Assembly (NCBI RefSeq): GCF_014645535.1
Contig: NZ_BMLX01000002.1
Span: 1-64,000 of the forward strand
From: Silvimonas iriomotensis
GTDB lineage: Bacteria; Pseudomonadota; Gammaproteobacteria; Burkholderiales; Chitinibacteraceae
Length of the DNA stretch: 64,000 nucleotides
Direction: 5' to 3'
Of this stretch, positions 7,835 through 17,765 are shown piece after piece. The notes under the pieces are model-generated. The model was not told where the DNA came from and ran no database searches. It was given only the letters and a program-made list of their open reading frames with translations. Made by a program: the position numbers and the translations under genes. The stretch's first letter is position 1. Every line of letters begins with the position of its first letter.

Positions 7835-10729
7835 ATGCCAGTTGCTTACAATACTTGGCATAAGCAAGCAATCGAAATCACTGACGCCTTTGGCGAAGGG
7901 CAAACCGAGAAGATGGACCGGAACGCAGTACTGGCGCAAACCCGCAAGGAATTCCTCAAGGCCTTTGCCGAGGCCGTTGATGCGCTGACGCCGGTAACAA
8001 TGCAACGCCTGAACGAACTGGCCGACACGGCCGGTACGGCAGCGGAACGTTTTACCCGGTTTGACGCACGCACCGCCCTGTTCAAGCGCGAGGCCGAAGT
8101 ACGCCTGCAAATGAACCAGAAAATGGAGGCGCTGCTCAACCGCGCATTCCAGACGGCCTACAGCACCTTCCGCCCCTCCTTTGCCGATGCGTTCACCCAG
8201 ACCACGCTCAGCCTGATCGATACGTCCACGCAAGATGAAGAAATGCGCATGGACAACATCATGCGGCGTTACCGGAACTCTGCCGAACAGCAACTGCGCG
8301 ACCTCAATATCCGCATGGCGGTGCTGTTTGGCCAGGAAGACATCAAAGAGCGGGAAAACCCGTTCCGCCCTTACCTGTTTGTGCGCTGTATCAGCCAGAG
8401 CGTTGAAACGCTGCACCTGGAAGCTGAAACCGCCGCCGTACTCGGCGACCAGCTGGCCAGTGATCTGACCGAATGGGTCGTCCGCATTTACGAGACCCTC
8501 AACGAGAGCCTGGCCGATCAGGGCATCGCCAGTACCTTGCAGCTTAAAATCCGCCGCTCCAAGCCTTCGCCGTGGCAGCAGTCGCAGCAGATGCCTTCAC
8601 CGGCCCACGCGCCGGAACATGCCGACGCTGGCATGCATGAAGGCAATTATGTAGGCGAAATGCCGTTCAACCCGGCTGGTCTGGGCATGCCACCCGGTAT
8701 GCCCGGTATGCCGCCGGGAATGCAAGGTATGCCCGGCATGCCGGGGATGCCTGGCTTCCCGCAGGGCATGCAGCCCCCCGCGGCCGATCGCAGCGATCAG
8801 CTTTTGCAGTTTGTGCAGCATGCCCTTGGCCTGGGCCCGGAACCGGCCGCCATGCAGGCGCATGCGGCCCAGGGCGGCGGCATGATGCCTGGTGGTGGCA
8901 TCCCACAAGGCATGGGTGGCATGGGCGCCGGCGCGCCGGGTGGCCAGACGCCGGCCGGCTGGCCAGGTGGCTGGGGATCACCCGCTGCGGCAGGTGGCGA
9001 GGCTGGCGGCGGGCAATACCCGGCCGGCTCACCTTGGGGTGGCAATGCCGGGGCTGGCGCAGGTGCGCCCGCACCAGGCCAGCGTCGTAGCTGGTTGAGC
9101 GCCACCCAGGGGGTGGGCGAAGCGCTGCGCAACCTGTTTACCGGCAGTGGCCGTGGCAGCCAGGCGGCAGATGGCTACGCCGCAGAAGATCATCTGCAAT
9201 ACCACGACGGTGATACCAGTGCCGGCACAGGCGCTGGCAGCGCGGGCGCCATGGCGGGTTGGGACAGCTTCCAGCACACGCCGTTGTCCGGCATGGTGGA
9301 AGAGCTGCAATACGCGGCCACGCCCACTGTAGAACAGATCGTTGATAACGGCCGTGTCCGCAACCTGATCCTGGAAGCCCGTTCGCGCCTTGCCGACGTG
9401 GCCAAAGACAGCTCTGAACAGATGATCATCGATACGGTGGCCATGCTGTTCGAGTTCATCCTGAGCGATACCGAAGTCCCGGCCGAAGTACGGGCGCAAC
9501 TGGGCCGCCTGCAGTTCCTGGTGCTCAAAACCGCGCTGCTTGATCCGGAGTTCTTCACCCAGTCGCACCACCCGGCCCGCATGCTGGTCAACCGTATCGG
9601 TTCAATCTCGCTGGGCTTGCGCTCGCTGGACCCGAGCGGCGAACGCATCAGCGTTGAGATCCGCCAGATCATCGAGACCTTGCTGGCCGACAAAACAGAA
9701 GGTCTGGCGCTGTTTGGCGCCATGCTCGACGAGTTTGATGCCTTTATCGCCCGTGAGCTGCGTAATGCCAGCAGCGCGGTCGGCAAGGCGGTCGAAGCCA
9801 TTGAAAGCGCCGAAAACCACACGGTGGAATACGCGCGCATTACCGGCATGCTGGGCGATGCGCTTGGCAACTACCGGCTGGATGGCTTCTTGCAGGAATT
9901 CCTGGTCAATGACTGGACCCACGCCATTGAGCGCGTCAGTCGCATTGATCCGGAGCGCGCTGCGGGTTACCGCCAACTGGTCCCCGACCTGATCTGGAGC
10001 ATCGCGCCCAAGGTCACCCCGGGTGAGCGCAAAGAGCTGCTGGGCATGATTCCGGGCATTCTGGCCACCTTGCGTTCGGGCCTGGAAGAAACCGGGCTAT
10101 CCAAGGCTGAGCAACAGAAGGTCCTGGCCTGGCTGGCCGAATCGCACCGTCTGGCACTGTCGGCCAACCACGTGCCGGCACCGGTGCCACCGGTTGAAAT
10201 GGTGCGCGAGAACTTTACCTCGTTCATGACCGCAGAACCGGCGGAAGAATCTGCCACGGCGCAAACGCCGGTGTTCAATCGCCATATGGTGACTGAAGCC
10301 ATCAACGAGCTGGATGTGGAGCTGGACCTGATCGACCACATGCTGGAGGCCGAAGAACAACCGCTGCCCCCGACCCCGGCCGAAACCGTCACTACGGCCA
10401 CTGCCGAAGAGATTGCCCAGGACAAGGCGGTGGAAGAAGGCTTGCAAGGCGGCGTGACGGTAGAAGTCAATCTGGACGGCCACCCTTCACGTGCGCGCCT
10501 GGACTGGGTGAGCACCACGGCCACCACGCTGGTGCTGACGATCGAAGGTAACGACAAGCCTTCCGTGGTCAGCGTCAAGATGTTCAAGCGCCTGCTGGCC
10601 GCCGGCCGCGCCCGCTTCCTGGAAACCACGCCGCTGTTTGAACGCGCCATCAACGCGCTGCTGACTTCGGCCGACAAGCTTGATTCCGCCCCCAGCAACA
10701 GCCCGTTCGGGGGCAAGGCCGCCGCCTGA
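7835..10729 (+). CDS. DUF1631 family protein (964 residues)
   Basis: A large cytosolic protein of the DUF1631 family, found in beta- and gammaproteobacteria. Some databases wrongly label members thymidine phosphorylase. The conserved N-terminal block contains NPFRPYLFVRCISQS near residues 187-201. A Met/Gly/Pro-rich low-complexity linker (about 285-430) with repeated PGM units separates it from a helical C-terminal half that includes a long charged stretch. The last about 90 residues (EVNLDGHPSRARLDWVS) look like a PilZ-like or small beta domain. The ATG at 7835 has only a weak ribosome site; MDRNAV at 7913 is an alternative start. The molecular role is not known. Confidence 0.85.
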   Translation: MPVAYNTWHKQAIEITDAFGEGQTEKMDRNAVLAQTRKEFLKAFAEAVDALTPVTMQRLNELADTAGTAAERFTRFDARTALFKREAEVRLQMNQKMEALLNRAFQTAYSTFRPSFADAFTQTTLSLIDTSTQDEEMRMDNIMRRYRNSAEQQLRDLNIRMAVLFGQEDIKERENPFRPYLFVRCISQSVETLHLEAETAAVLGDQLASDLTEWVVRIYETLNESLADQGIASTLQLKIRRSKPSPWQQSQQMPSPAHAPEHADAGMHEGNYVGEMPFNPAGLGMPPGMPGMPPGMQGMPGMPGMPGFPQGMQPPAADRSDQLLQFVQHALGLGPEPAAMQAHAAQGGGMMPGGGIPQGMGGMGAGAPGGQTPAGWPGGWGSPAAAGGEAGGGQYPAGSPWGGNAGAGAGAPAPGQRRSWLSATQGVGEALRNLFTGSGRGSQAADGYAAEDHLQYHDGDTSAGTGAGSAGAMAGWDSFQHTPLSGMVEELQYAATPTVEQIVDNGRVRNLILEARSRLADVAKDSSEQMIIDTVAMLFEFILSDTEVPAEVRAQLGRLQFLVLKTALLDPEFFTQSHHPARMLVNRIGSISLGLRSLDPSGERISVEIRQIIETLLADKTEGLALFGAMLDEFDAFIARELRNASSAVGKAVEAIESAENHTVEYARITGMLGDALGNYRLDGFLQEFLVNDWTHAIERVSRIDPERAAGYRQLVPDLIWSIAPKVTPGERKELLGMIPGILATLRSGLEETGLSKAEQQKVLAWLAESHRLALSANHVPAPVPPVEMVRENFTSFMTAEPAEESATAQTPVFNRHMVTEAINELDVELDLIDHMLEAEEQPLPPTPAETVTTATAEEIAQDKAVEEGLQGGVTVEVNLDGHPSRARLDWVSTTATTLVLTIEGNDKPSVVSVKMFKRLLAAGRARFLETTPLFERAINALLTSADKLDSAPSNSPFGGKAAA

Positions 10730-10747
10730 TCCTGTCTGGACTGACCA

Positions 10748-10778
10748 CAAAAAAGCCGGCGTCATGCCGGCTTTTTTG
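10748..10778. terminator. Bidirectional rho-independent terminator
   Basis: AAAAAAGCCGGC, loop gtcat, GCCGGCTTTTTT lies between the convergent DUF1631 and benE genes, with T runs for both directions. Confidence 0.9.
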
Positions 10779-10789
10779 TATTTACCACT

Positions 10790-11965
10790 TTACGCCCGTC
10801 GGCCCGCGTTCAGCACCGCAATCGCCAGTGCCCCGGCCACAAGGCCCCAGAAAGCCGAACCGATACCAAACAACGAGGTACCGCTGGCGGTGACCAGAAA
10901 GGTGATCAACGCTGGCTCACGCAGGTGGTCTTCTTTCATGGCGGTGGCCAGACTGCCGGCAATGGTGCCGAACAGGGCAATGCCGGCAATCGCCATGACC
11001 AGTTCCTTGGGGAACGCGGCAAACAAGGCGCCGATGGTGGCCCCGAACAAACCTGCCAGCAGATAGAACACGCCGACAAACACCGCCGCCAGATAGCGCT
11101 GGGCCGGGTCTTCATGCGCATCCTTGCCCATACACAAGGCGGCAGAAATTGCCGCAAGGTTCACCGCAAAACACCCGAACGGCGCCAGCAGCAAGGTGGT
11201 CAGCCCGGTACCGGCAATCAGCGGCGATACCGGCGTGTCGTAACCGTTGGCCCGCATCACCGCCACACCGGGCACGTTTTGCGAAGCCATGGTCACCACA
11301 AACAGCGGAATGCCGACCCCGACCAGCACCTGCCAGGAAAACTGCGGCGTGATCCACACCGGCCGCGCCACTTGCAAGTGCACGCCATCCAGATGCAACT
11401 GGCCCTGTACTGCGGCAATCCCCGCCCCCAGCACCAGCACCAGCAATACCGCGTAACGCGGCCAGAAGCGCTTGAGCACCAGCCAGCCAACAAACATGGC
11501 CAGCACCAGAGCAAAGTCTGTTTTCATGGCCACAAACACGTTCATGCCAAAGTGCACCAGCACGCCACCCATCATGGCTGCGGCGACGGGTAACGGCAGA
11601 TGGTTCATGACTTTTTCAAACCAGCCCGTCAGCCCGCACAGCAGCATCAGCGCGCCACAAAAGACAAACGCACCCAGCGCATACGGTAGCGGCACCCCGG
11701 CCAGCGACGTCACCAGCAAGGCCGCTCCCGGGGTCGACCAGGCGGTGACTACCGGCTTTTTGTAATACAGGCTGAACCCGATACAGGTAATGCCCATGGC
11801 AAAACCCAGCGCCGCAATCCAGGACGACAACTCGGCCTGATCCGCCCCGGCGGCCAGCGCAGCCTGAAACACAATCGCCACCGAACTGGTAAACCCGACC
11901 AGCACGGTGACAAACCCGGCCGCCAGCGTAGAGAGCGGGAACGGGCGCGGCAAAGACAGCGACAT
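10790..11965 (-). CDS. benE: BenE-family benzoate/H+ symporter-type transporter
   Basis: An inner-membrane carrier of 391 residues with about 12 hydrophobic segments and no signal cleavage. The family signature FTSSVAIVFQAA near the N-terminus and the GITCIGFSLYYKKPVVTAWSTPGAALL region match BenE proteins, which import benzoate with protons. The start MSLSLPRP at 11965 is set by AGAGG six bases upstream. No ben/cat degradation genes are adjacent, so the real substrate may be another aromatic acid. Confidence 0.88.
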   Translation of the reverse strand: MSLSLPRPFPLSTLAAGFVTVLVGFTSSVAIVFQAALAAGADQAELSSWIAALGFAMGITCIGFSLYYKKPVVTAWSTPGAALLVTSLAGVPLPYALGAFVFCGALMLLCGLTGWFEKVMNHLPLPVAAAMMGGVLVHFGMNVFVAMKTDFALVLAMFVGWLVLKRFWPRYAVLLVLVLGAGIAAVQGQLHLDGVHLQVARPVWITPQFSWQVLVGVGIPLFVVTMASQNVPGVAVMRANGYDTPVSPLIAGTGLTTLLLAPFGCFAVNLAAISAALCMGKDAHEDPAQRYLAAVFVGVFYLLAGLFGATIGALFAAFPKELVMAIAGIALFGTIAGSLATAMKEDHLREPALITFLVTASGTSLFGIGSAFWGLVAGALAIAVLNAGRRA

Positions 11966-12121
11966 GACAAACCTCTGCGGGGTTGAATATGCGTTTGATA
12001 TTACGTTGCCATGACGCGGGGGTAACGGTACAGCTTGCGGGTAAAGTGGGCGAACAGACAGCGCGCAGGCCAATTCTGCCGCCAGGCGCGGCCGGCATGG
12101 CCGCAGAGTCTGGATGCGGCT

Positions 12122-12763
12122 TCAGAACACCTTGCGGAACGTGATATTGATCCGCAGGTTTCCCGTCTCCGGGTGGAAACCTTCCGCCACCGGCAGCACG
12201 CCGTGATAGGCAAACCGCGACGGGCCGCCCCAGACCACCACGTCACCATGTTCCAGCCGGTAGCGCGCGGGTTTGTCTGAGCGGGACAGACCGCCAAACT
12301 GGAATACCGCCGGCACCCCCAGCGATACCGAAACGATCGGCGCGGTGCGGTCGTTTTCGTCGCGGTCTTGATGCAGGGACAAGCGCGCGCCGGGCACGTA
12401 ACGGTTGATCAGGCAGGCATCGGGGTCAAAATCAGCAAAGCCGGCGGCCTCAGCCGCGCGGCGCGCCAGGTCGGCAAACGATTCAGGCAGATCGGGCCAT
12501 TGCCGGCCGGTTCCCGGATCGCTGCTGGCGTAACGGTAGCCGCGCGCTTCAGAAGTCCAGCCGATGCGCCCACAGTTGGTCATGGCCACCGACATGGTGT
12601 AGCCGCCCGGCGTAACCAGATGCCGGAACGGCGCGACTTGCGCTACACGGGCCACGTCTGCCAGCAAGGTGCTGGCCACGTCACGCGCAAAGCCGCGCAA
12701 CAACCAGGCCCCGGGCGCCAGTTGTTCGTGTCCTTCTGCCATGCCGCTGAACAAATCACCCAT
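12122..12763 (-). CDS. alkB: AlkB, Fe(II)/2-oxoglutarate DNA demethylase
   Basis: Repairs 1-methyladenine and 3-methylcytosine in DNA by oxidative demethylation. The 213 residues are close to E. coli AlkB (216). The iron ligands H131-x-D133 sit in LSLHQDRDEND and the distal His in FAYHGV. The 2-oxoglutarate-binding arginines are in RINITFRKV at the C-terminus, and the substrate lid GYTMSVAMTNCGRIGW is present. A GTG at 12769 is a second possible start and would overlap the ada stop (GTGA). The overlap implies translational coupling with ada. Confidence 0.95.
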   Translation of the reverse strand: MGDLFSGMAEGHEQLAPGAWLLRGFARDVASTLLADVARVAQVAPFRHLVTPGGYTMSVAMTNCGRIGWTSEARGYRYASSDPGTGRQWPDLPESFADLARRAAEAAGFADFDPDACLINRYVPGARLSLHQDRDENDRTAPIVSVSLGVPAVFQFGGLSRSDKPARYRLEHGDVVVWGGPSRFAYHGVLPVAEGFHPETGNLRINITFRKVF

Positions 12764-12765
12764 AC

Positions 12766-13869
12766 TCACTGCGAATTCTCCGCTTCCCGTTCCAGCAAGG
12801 CCCGCTTGCGCTCCACGCCCCAGCGATACCCTGACAACCCGCCGTCATTGCGCACCACGCGGTGGCACGGGATTGCCACCGCCAGTTTGTTGGCCGCGCA
12901 GGCTTGCGCCACCGCCCGTACTGCGCGCGGCTGGCCAATGCGCTCGGCAATCTCGGCATAGCTTACCGTCTGGCCTGGCGGGATGGCACGCAGCGCCTGC
13001 CACACGCGTTGCTGGAATGCCGTACCGCGGATATCCAGCGGCAAAGCCAGCCCCGCCGCGGGGTGATCCACAAAGCCGATCACTTGCGCCATCCATTGTT
13101 CAAACGCAGCGTCCGCGCCACTCAGGCTGGCATTGGGGAAGCGGTCTTGCAGATCGCGCACCAGCGCGTCCGGATCATCCCCCAGCAAGATGCTGCACAC
13201 GCCTTGTTCGGTGGCCGCGACCAGGATTGCCCCCAGCGCGCACTGCCCTACCCCAAAACGGATGGCCACACCCGCACCGCCACGCTGGTAGCCCTTGGGC
13301 TTCATGCCCAGCATTTCGGCAGATTTCTCATAAAAGCGGCCGCTGGAACCAAACCCGGCCTGGTAGAGCGCGTCGGTGACATGATCAGTGCGCTGCAACT
13401 CATCGCGCACGCGGTGAGCGCGGTGGGCCGCGCCGTATTCACGCGGCGTCACCCCGGTGATGTCCTTGAAGACATGATGAAAATAATAGCGGCTTAACCC
13501 TGCGGCGGCCGCCAGCTCGGCCAGTGTCGGCAGGCTTTCGGCAGATTCGATCAAGCGGCAGGCCCGCGCGACTGCGGCCGCATGCTGGCTGGCCAGAGAC
13601 GCCTCGTCCGGTTTGCAGCGTTTGCAGGCACGCAGGCCGGCTGCCTGCGCCGCTGCCTGGCTGCCATAAAAATGCACGTGTTTGCGCAAGGCATGCCGGG
13701 ACGGGCAAGACGGCCGGCAATAGATCCCCGTCGTGCTCACGCCGTACCAGAACTGACCATCGGCTGCGTGGTCACGCCGCTGGACCGCATCCCAGCGCGC
13801 ATCATCAGAGGTAAAGACCGCGGCAGGCGCGGCAGCAGGCTTGGCAGACATGGCAAGTTGGGCAGACAT
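12766..13869 (-). CDS. ada: Ada, bifunctional methyltransferase and activator of the adaptive response
   Basis: Repairs O6-methylguanine and methylphosphotriesters and, once methylated, activates alkylation repair genes. Its domains in order are: the N-terminal zinc domain with C51, C55, C82 and C85 (CRPSCPSR and ACKRC), an AraC-type helix-turn-helix (about 100-190), an RNase H-like domain, and the alkyltransferase domain with the acceptor C335 in AIPCHRVV. The 367 residues match full-length Ada (354 in E. coli). The start at 13869 has AGGAG five bases upstream. The stop overlaps or abuts alkB, so the pair forms one operon as in E. coli. Confidence 0.96.
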   Translation of the reverse strand: MSAQLAMSAKPAAAPAAVFTSDDARWDAVQRRDHAADGQFWYGVSTTGIYCRPSCPSRHALRKHVHFYGSQAAAQAAGLRACKRCKPDEASLASQHAAAVARACRLIESAESLPTLAELAAAAGLSRYYFHHVFKDITGVTPREYGAAHRAHRVRDELQRTDHVTDALYQAGFGSSGRFYEKSAEMLGMKPKGYQRGGAGVAIRFGVGQCALGAILVAATEQGVCSILLGDDPDALVRDLQDRFPNASLSGADAAFEQWMAQVIGFVDHPAAGLALPLDIRGTAFQQRVWQALRAIPPGQTVSYAEIAERIGQPRAVRAVAQACAANKLAVAIPCHRVVRNDGGLSGYRWGVERKRALLEREAENSQ

Positions 13870-14069
13870 GATGGCTCCTGGTTCATTGACGCCCCCATGG
13901 TCGATCAATGCCCGCGCAGGCGCACTCCGTGCCTTGCTTTCAAATTCCGGTAAACAGACCTGTCATTATGCGGGGTTTGCTACTGTCGTGGTGCGGGCAT
14001 ATGCTTGGTGCATAGTGCGTTCGTGCTGGTGCATACCGGGCGGGCGCTGATCCGGATTGGGGCAAGATC

Positions 14070-14438
14070 ATGCGTGGTACGAGCGTCGTACGGGTTCTGG
14101 CGCTGGCAGCACTCGTCATCATCATCGGACATTATTTCTTCCCGACGCAGTGGCTGCATGTCACCTACAACGGGCAGCCCGTGCCTTTGATCCCGGGCTG
14201 GGCCATGCTGGTCGGCAGCGTGTTGCTGGCCCTGCTGCTGGATGGCTTGCTGGTCACCTTGTTGATGACCCTGCTGGCCGGATCATCCATCTTGCTGCTG
14301 GGGCTGTTTTTGCTGCCGCTGCTGGCACTTGGCCTGATCATCTGCCTGATGTTGCCGCTGCTGTTGCCCGGCGCGCTGCTGGGTTTGTTTGTGGCAGTGA
14401 TTGTCATGCGCAACCGGGCGCAGCAACGCCGCGCCTGA
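14070..14438 (+). CDS. Small hydrophobic membrane protein, unknown
   Basis: 122 residues with three predicted membrane segments: about 8-24, 45-70 and 72-112, the last nearly continuous and Leu-rich. A short polar loop YNGQPVP lies after the first helix, and the tail RNRAQQRRA is basic, which suggests a cytoplasmic C-terminus. There is no recognisable family. The ribosome site (GGGGCAAG) is acceptable. It is convergent with the MFS gene that follows, only 15 bases away. Confidence 0.6.
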   Translation: MRGTSVVRVLALAALVIIIGHYFFPTQWLHVTYNGQPVPLIPGWAMLVGSVLLALLLDGLLVTLLMTLLAGSSILLLGLFLLPLLALGLIICLMLPLLLPGALLGLFVAVIVMRNRAQQRRA

Positions 14439-14453
14439 TCCGCACTACTGCAC

Positions 14454-15842
14454 TTAACCTGCTTTGGTCGCCGGCGTGGCATTCACGCCGCCCGCCATGC
14501 GCATGAAACTGACGCCCGCCGCGCAAATGGCAAACACAGCGGCGATCAGCAAGCTGCTACGCGTGCCATTCTGGCCAAACAAACCAAACATCAGCGCCAC
14601 CAGCGACGCCCCGACCGTTTGCCCGACCAGCCGCGCCGTACCCAGCATGCCGCTGGCGCCGCCGCTGCGGTGCGCCGGCGCAGATGACAAAATGGCAAAG
14701 TTGTTGGGCGACTGGAAGAAACCAAAGCCCACCCCGCACAAGGCCATACGCCAGATGATATCCAGATGCGTCGGATTGGCCGGCAACAAGCCCAGCAACA
14801 ACAGGCCGGCCGAGAACAGCGCCAGTCCGATCCCGCCCAGCATGCCCGGCGAGTATTTCTTCTCGACCAGACGGCCGGCCAATGGTGCGGTCACCATAAT
14901 GGCCAGCGGCCACGGCGTCAGCAACAGGCCGGTTTGCGTGGCAGAAAAATTGAGCGTCTCTTGCAGATAAAACGGCAATGACACCATGGCCAGCATTTGC
15001 GCGCTGAATGAACAGATCGAGGTACAGATCGACAGCGCAAACACCGGAATGCGCAGCAAATCGACAGGCAGCATCGGCGCGGCCAGCGTTAACTGGCGCC
15101 GCACAAACACGTATCCGACCGCCAGCGACACCAGCAGCATGGCCAGCACCAGCGGCTTGTTGGCGTTATGGCCCAGACCATCAATGCTGAAAATCAGCAG
15201 GCCGAAAGTCGCCGCATTCAGCAAGGCGCTTTTCAGATCAAACCCGTGCGTGCCCTGGTGTGCGTTGCCCGGCAAGGCTTTCATGGCGATCACGAATGCC
15301 AGCACGCCCAGCGGCAGATTGATGGCAAACAGCCACTGCCAGCTGGCCACCGACAAAATCCCCGCCGCAATGGTCGGGCCGGCGGCGGACGACAACGCCA
15401 CCACCAGCGAGTTGATCGCCATGCCGCGCCCCAGTTGTTGTCTGGGGTAAATCAGCCGCACCAGCGCGGTGTTCACGCTCATCAGCGCCGAGGCGCCAAA
15501 GCCTTGCAGGATACGGGCGATGGTCAAGGTCATCAGTGAGTCTGACAGCGCACAGAACACCGAGGTCACGGTGAACACGGCAAGGCCGATCTGGTAAATG
15601 CGGCGGTAACCGTAGATATCGCCCAGCGAGGCAAACGCCAGCAAAGACACCGTTGTGGCCAGTTGGTAAGCGTTCACCACCCAGATCGAGGCTGCCGGGC
15701 TGGCGTGCAGATCATGCGCGATGGCGGGCAAGGCGACGTTGGCAATGGCGCCGTCCAGCACCGCCATGCTGATGGCCAGCGCGATGGTCAGAATGGCCCA
15801 GTAGCGCGCGGGCAGCGGCAGGCCGTTGTGTTCGGATGACAT
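14454..15842 (-). CDS. MFS drug exporter, DHA2 (EmrB/QacA-like) family
   Basis: An inner-membrane proton antiporter of 462 residues with about 14 hydrophobic segments. Motif C-like residues (AINSLVVALSSAAGPTIAAGIL) and the motif-A loop (FASLGDIYGYRRIYQIG) fit drug exporters of this family. The start MSSEHNG at 15842 agrees with homologues; the 20 extra upstream codons do not. A LysR gene is divergent from it and probably controls it. The substrate is unknown. Confidence 0.88.
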   Translation of the reverse strand: MSSEHNGLPLPARYWAILTIALAISMAVLDGAIANVALPAIAHDLHASPAASIWVVNAYQLATTVSLLAFASLGDIYGYRRIYQIGLAVFTVTSVFCALSDSLMTLTIARILQGFGASALMSVNTALVRLIYPRQQLGRGMAINSLVVALSSAAGPTIAAGILSVASWQWLFAINLPLGVLAFVIAMKALPGNAHQGTHGFDLKSALLNAATFGLLIFSIDGLGHNANKPLVLAMLLVSLAVGYVFVRRQLTLAAPMLPVDLLRIPVFALSICTSICSFSAQMLAMVSLPFYLQETLNFSATQTGLLLTPWPLAIMVTAPLAGRLVEKKYSPGMLGGIGLALFSAGLLLLGLLPANPTHLDIIWRMALCGVGFGFFQSPNNFAILSSAPAHRSGGASGMLGTARLVGQTVGASLVALMFGLFGQNGTRSSLLIAAVFAICAAGVSFMRMAGGVNATPATKAG

Positions 15843-15930
15843 GGAGTTTCCAGGGGTGAACTGGCGCGCGGGCACAGGCGCGCCATTTGATTTCATTGGC
15901 AATCAAGTCTAGGAAAATCCGGTTTTTATG

Positions 15931-15947
15931 TCGATAATATCAATCGA
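15931..15947. promoter_or_regulatory. LysR-type operator candidate
   Basis: A perfect inverted repeat TCGAT-N7-ATCGA of the T-N11-A type lies between the divergent MFS and LysR genes, 33 bases before the LysR start. The surrounding AT-rich stretch (aatatcaatcgactcatttgatatg) could hold the second half site. Confidence 0.55.
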
Positions 15948-15979
15948 CTCATTTGATATGATTTCCGACTTAATCACCC

Positions 15980-16885
15980 ATGGAACTACGCCAGCTCCGC
16001 TACTTTGTGACCGTCGCCGAAGAACTGCATTTTGGCCGCGCAGCCGAACGCCTTGGCATGACCCAACCGCCGCTGTCGCAACAGATCCAGGCGCTGGAAC
16101 ACAGCATGCACGTGCGTTTGTTCAACCGGACCAACCGCCGCGTAGAGTTGACCGAGGCCGGGCGCACGCTGCTGGAGCATGCCCGGCGCATCCTGCAGCA
16201 GGTGGATCACGCGGTTGAACAAACGGTGCGCGCGCACCGCGGCGAATCGGGCGAATTGCGCATGGGGCTGACCGCCTCGGCGCCCTACACGGCGATTTTC
16301 GGGCGGGCCATTCATACTTTCCGTACCCGCCACCCGGCCGTGCAACTGACCCTGCGGGAAATGCCCACGCCGGAGCAGATCAAGGCCTTGCTGGAGCGCT
16401 GGCTGGATCTGGCGGTGATCCGGCCCATTGCCCTGCCCGACTCCCTGGACATGATCGAACTGATGCATGAACCGCTGGTGGTGGCCATGCACACCAGCCA
16501 CCCGGCGGCACGCAGCAAGCCGGGCGAGCCGGTGTCGCTGGCGCAATTTGCCGATGACGACTTTGTCATGCTGCCGCGCGGCATGGGGATCACCATGGCA
16601 GACCAGGTCTGGAACCTGTGCCGCGACGCCGGGTTTACGCCGCGTGTGGCCCAGGAAGTGCGTGAGACATCGACCCAGGTGGCGCTGATTGCCGCCGGCT
16701 TTGGCGTGGCCATCCTGTCTGCCCTGCAGCAGCGCATCCAGGTTGAAACCGTCACCTATCGCACCATTGCCGACCCTGCCGCGCAAACGGCGGTGTGGCT
16801 GGCCTGGCGCCGCGAAAGCCCGCCGCCACTGGTGCGCGCCATGCTGGATATCGCCCGGGCCGAGGTCCGCAAAGCCGGGGGCTGA
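15980..16885 (+). CDS. LysR-family transcriptional regulator
   Basis: 301 residues, with an N-terminal winged helix (MELRQLRYFVTVAEELHFGRAAERLGMTQ, then PPLSQQIQALE) and a two-lobed inducer-binding domain from about residue 90. It is closest in style to the BenM/CatM or AlsR subgroup (LRYFVTVAEE). It lies divergent from the DHA2 exporter with 137 bases between them, the classical arrangement of a LysR regulator and its target. The start is fixed by homology of the first codons. Confidence 0.92.
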   Translation: MELRQLRYFVTVAEELHFGRAAERLGMTQPPLSQQIQALEHSMHVRLFNRTNRRVELTEAGRTLLEHARRILQQVDHAVEQTVRAHRGESGELRMGLTASAPYTAIFGRAIHTFRTRHPAVQLTLREMPTPEQIKALLERWLDLAVIRPIALPDSLDMIELMHEPLVVAMHTSHPAARSKPGEPVSLAQFADDDFVMLPRGMGITMADQVWNLCRDAGFTPRVAQEVRETSTQVALIAAGFGVAILSALQQRIQVETVTYRTIADPAAQTAVWLAWRRESPPPLVRAMLDIARAEVRKAGG

Positions 16886-16980
16886 GCGATTATCCAGGCC
16901 ATTCTGGCGAAAACGCTGTATATCCCGCGCAACTCACGGGATAATTGCAAATCAAACCCGCTGTTATTCAAAGGATTGCA

Positions 16981-17754
16981 ATGGCCATTCAATTCAAGAC
17001 ACCCGAACAGATCGAATCCATGCGCGTGGCTGGCCGCCTTGCCGCTGAAGTGCTGGAAATGATCAGCGAGTACGTACAGCCGGGTGTCTCGACAGAAGAA
17101 CTGGACCGCCGCTGCTTTGATTACATCACCAAAGTACAGAAGACCATTCCGGCCAATGTCGGATATCACGGTTTTCCCAAGACCTTGTGCACCTCGGTCA
17201 ACGGTGTGGTCTGCCACGGTATTCCCAGCCCCAAGGAAATCCTCAAGGATGGCGATATCGTCAACATTGATGTCACCGTGATCAAGGACGGCTGGCATGG
17301 CGATACCAGCCGCATGTTCTACGCCGGTACGCCTTCCGAAGCCGCGCAGCGCCTGGTGGACACGACGTTTGAAGCCATGATGGCGGGCATTGAAGTGGTC
17401 CGCCCCGGCGCGACGCTGGGCGATGTCGGCCACGCGATCCAGACCCTGGCAGAAAGCCGCGGTTACTCTGTGGTGCGCGAATACTGCGGCCACGGCATTG
17501 GCCGCGTGTATCACGAAGAACCGCAAGTGCTGCATTACGGCCGCCCCGGCACCGGCCTGCGCCTGAAAAAAGGCATGACCTTTACGGTCGAGCCGATGAT
17601 CAATGCCGGTGAAGCCGGCGTGCGCTCGCTGGCGGACGGCTGGACCGTCGTCACACGCGACGGCTCGCTCTCGGCCCAGTGGGAACACATGATTGCCGTG
17701 ACGGATGACGGATTTGAAATCCTCACGCCGTGGCCGGAAAACTTTGTGCGCTAA
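16981..17754 (+). CDS. map: Methionine aminopeptidase, type I
   Basis: Removes the initiator methionine from nascent proteins. The 257 residues fit the type Ia family. Metal ligands and catalytic residues are all visible: the His in NVGYHGFPKT, the two Asp in NIDVTVIKDGWHGDTSRMF, the His in CGHGIGRVYHEEP, the Glu in TVEPMIN and the Glu in WEHMIAVTDDG. AAAGGA lies seven bases before the ATG. It is not next to rpsB, unlike the common arrangement, so the genome may carry another copy. Confidence 0.96.
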   Translation: MAIQFKTPEQIESMRVAGRLAAEVLEMISEYVQPGVSTEELDRRCFDYITKVQKTIPANVGYHGFPKTLCTSVNGVVCHGIPSPKEILKDGDIVNIDVTVIKDGWHGDTSRMFYAGTPSEAAQRLVDTTFEAMMAGIEVVRPGATLGDVGHAIQTLAESRGYSVVREYCGHGIGRVYHEEPQVLHYGRPGTGLRLKKGMTFTVEPMINAGEAGVRSLADGWTVVTRDGSLSAQWEHMIAVTDDGFEILTPWPENFVR

Positions 17755-17765
17755 AGCCATCCACA

